From: a bacterium
GTDB taxonomy: Bacteria > Chloroflexota > Dormibacteria > UBA8260 > Bog-877
Reading direction: 5' to 3'
Length of the DNA stretch: 14,087 nt
Assembly: GCA_021817185.1 (NCBI GenBank)
Contig: JAKAVU010000032.1
Span: 1 to 14,087, forward strand
This document shows, one piece after another, positions 13,812 through 14,087 of the stretch; within the stretch, counting starts at the first letter, position 1; each line of letters begins with the position of its first letter. The position numbers and the translations under genes are program-made. Under the pieces are notes generated by a model. It did no database searches, had not been told where the DNA came from, and worked only from the letters and a program-made list of their open reading frames with translations.

Positions 13812-14087
13812 ATGAGGAAGCTGTCCCCGACCCAGGTCGAGTTCCTGCGTCACCGCCAGTTCGCGCACGTCGCCACGGTCAACGCCGATGGCAGCCCCCA
13901 GGTGACCGCCCTTTGGGTGGACACCGACGGAGAGGCGGTGCTGGTCAACACCGCCAAGGGGCGGGTGAAGCACCGCAATCTCCTGCGGGATCCACGCATC
14001 GCGATCTCGATCGTGGACTTCGAGAATCCCTACTCGAGCCTCACCGTCACCGGGCGGGCACAGCTGATCGACGAGGGGGCCCTGGAG
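13812..14087 (+). CDS. PPOX-class oxidoreductase, probably F420-dependent (5' part)
   Basis: Start of a gene that runs off the right edge; 92 codons are present with no stop. The translation begins MRKLSPTQVEFLRHRQFAHV and continues with ATVNADGSPQVTALWVDTDG, VLVNTAKGRVKHRNLLRDP, RIAISIVDFENPYSSLTVTG and RAQLIDEG. This is the split-barrel fold of the pyridoxamine 5'-phosphate oxidase-like family. The NTAKGRVKHRNLLRDPRIAI block is typical of members annotated as F420-dependent in actinobacteria (Rv1155-like), where it contacts the cofactor phosphates. FMN binding is the alternative. The start is ATG 13812; the nearby ATG at 13805 is in another frame. Substrate unknown. Confidence 0.85.
   Translation, partial: MRKLSPTQVEFLRHRQFAHVATVNADGSPQVTALWVDTDGEAVLVNTAKGRVKHRNLLRDPRIAISIVDFENPYSSLTVTGRAQLIDEGALE

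Noticed and set aside
1..14087. Defence island, CRISPR array, prophage or transposon
   Set aside because: No transposase, integrase, nuclease effector, regular short repeats, tRNA-associated attachment site or composition break was seen. The genes are of metabolic, membrane and signalling types.

Overview
The window is very GC-rich chromosomal DNA from a bacterium. Every gene is long and open, and no rRNA, tRNA, CRISPR array, insertion sequence or phage gene is visible. High GC, many GTG/TTG starts, a likely F420-type flavin/deazaflavin oxidoreductase at the right edge, a small AraC/VOC pair, and several genes that look leaderless (a -10-like hexamer 6-7 bases before the start codon and no Shine-Dalgarno) fit an actinobacterial or related high-GC lineage such as Chloroflexota or Dormibacterota. 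The sequence alone does not settle which.

Layout, left to right. Bases 1-304 hold no gene I can support. A short AraC-type regulator (305-751, +) is followed at once by a VOC/glyoxalase-fold protein (about 805-1260, +). After a 294-base gap with a branched inverted repeat (1440-1481) come two MutS-like ATPases on the minus strand (4670-3066, then 3072-1555). Their ends overlap by 7 bases, so they form one operon. Diverging from that operon is a hotdog-fold acyl-CoA thioesterase (4902-5360, +), then an MFS exporter (5524-6732, +). Two aldo/keto reductases diverge from a 212-base spacer (7881-6910, - and 8094-9074, +). The second is followed 14 bases later by a large membrane-bound GAF-PAS-GGDEF-EAL cyclic-di-GMP enzyme (9089-11998, +). 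The right end has a DUF72 gene and a DedA membrane-protein gene sharing a TTGA stop/start overlap (13755-12886 and 12889-12272, -), and the first 92 codons of a PPOX-family oxidoreductase diverging from them (13812 to the edge, +).

Most of this is ordinary accessory and housekeeping content. The least understood element is the pair of MutS-like ATPases. Both keep a perfect Walker A, both carry Asn-Glu in place of Asp-Glu in Walker B, and both lack any mismatch-recognition or Smr nuclease domain. They are probably a heteromeric ATPase of unknown function rather than classical mismatch repair. The second point of interest is the repeated leaderless-start geometry, which also decides the start of the thioesterase. 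The GGDEF-EAL protein has every catalytic and inhibitory-site motif intact, behind a membrane sensor I do not recognise. I found no clear evidence for a wholly new multi-gene system.
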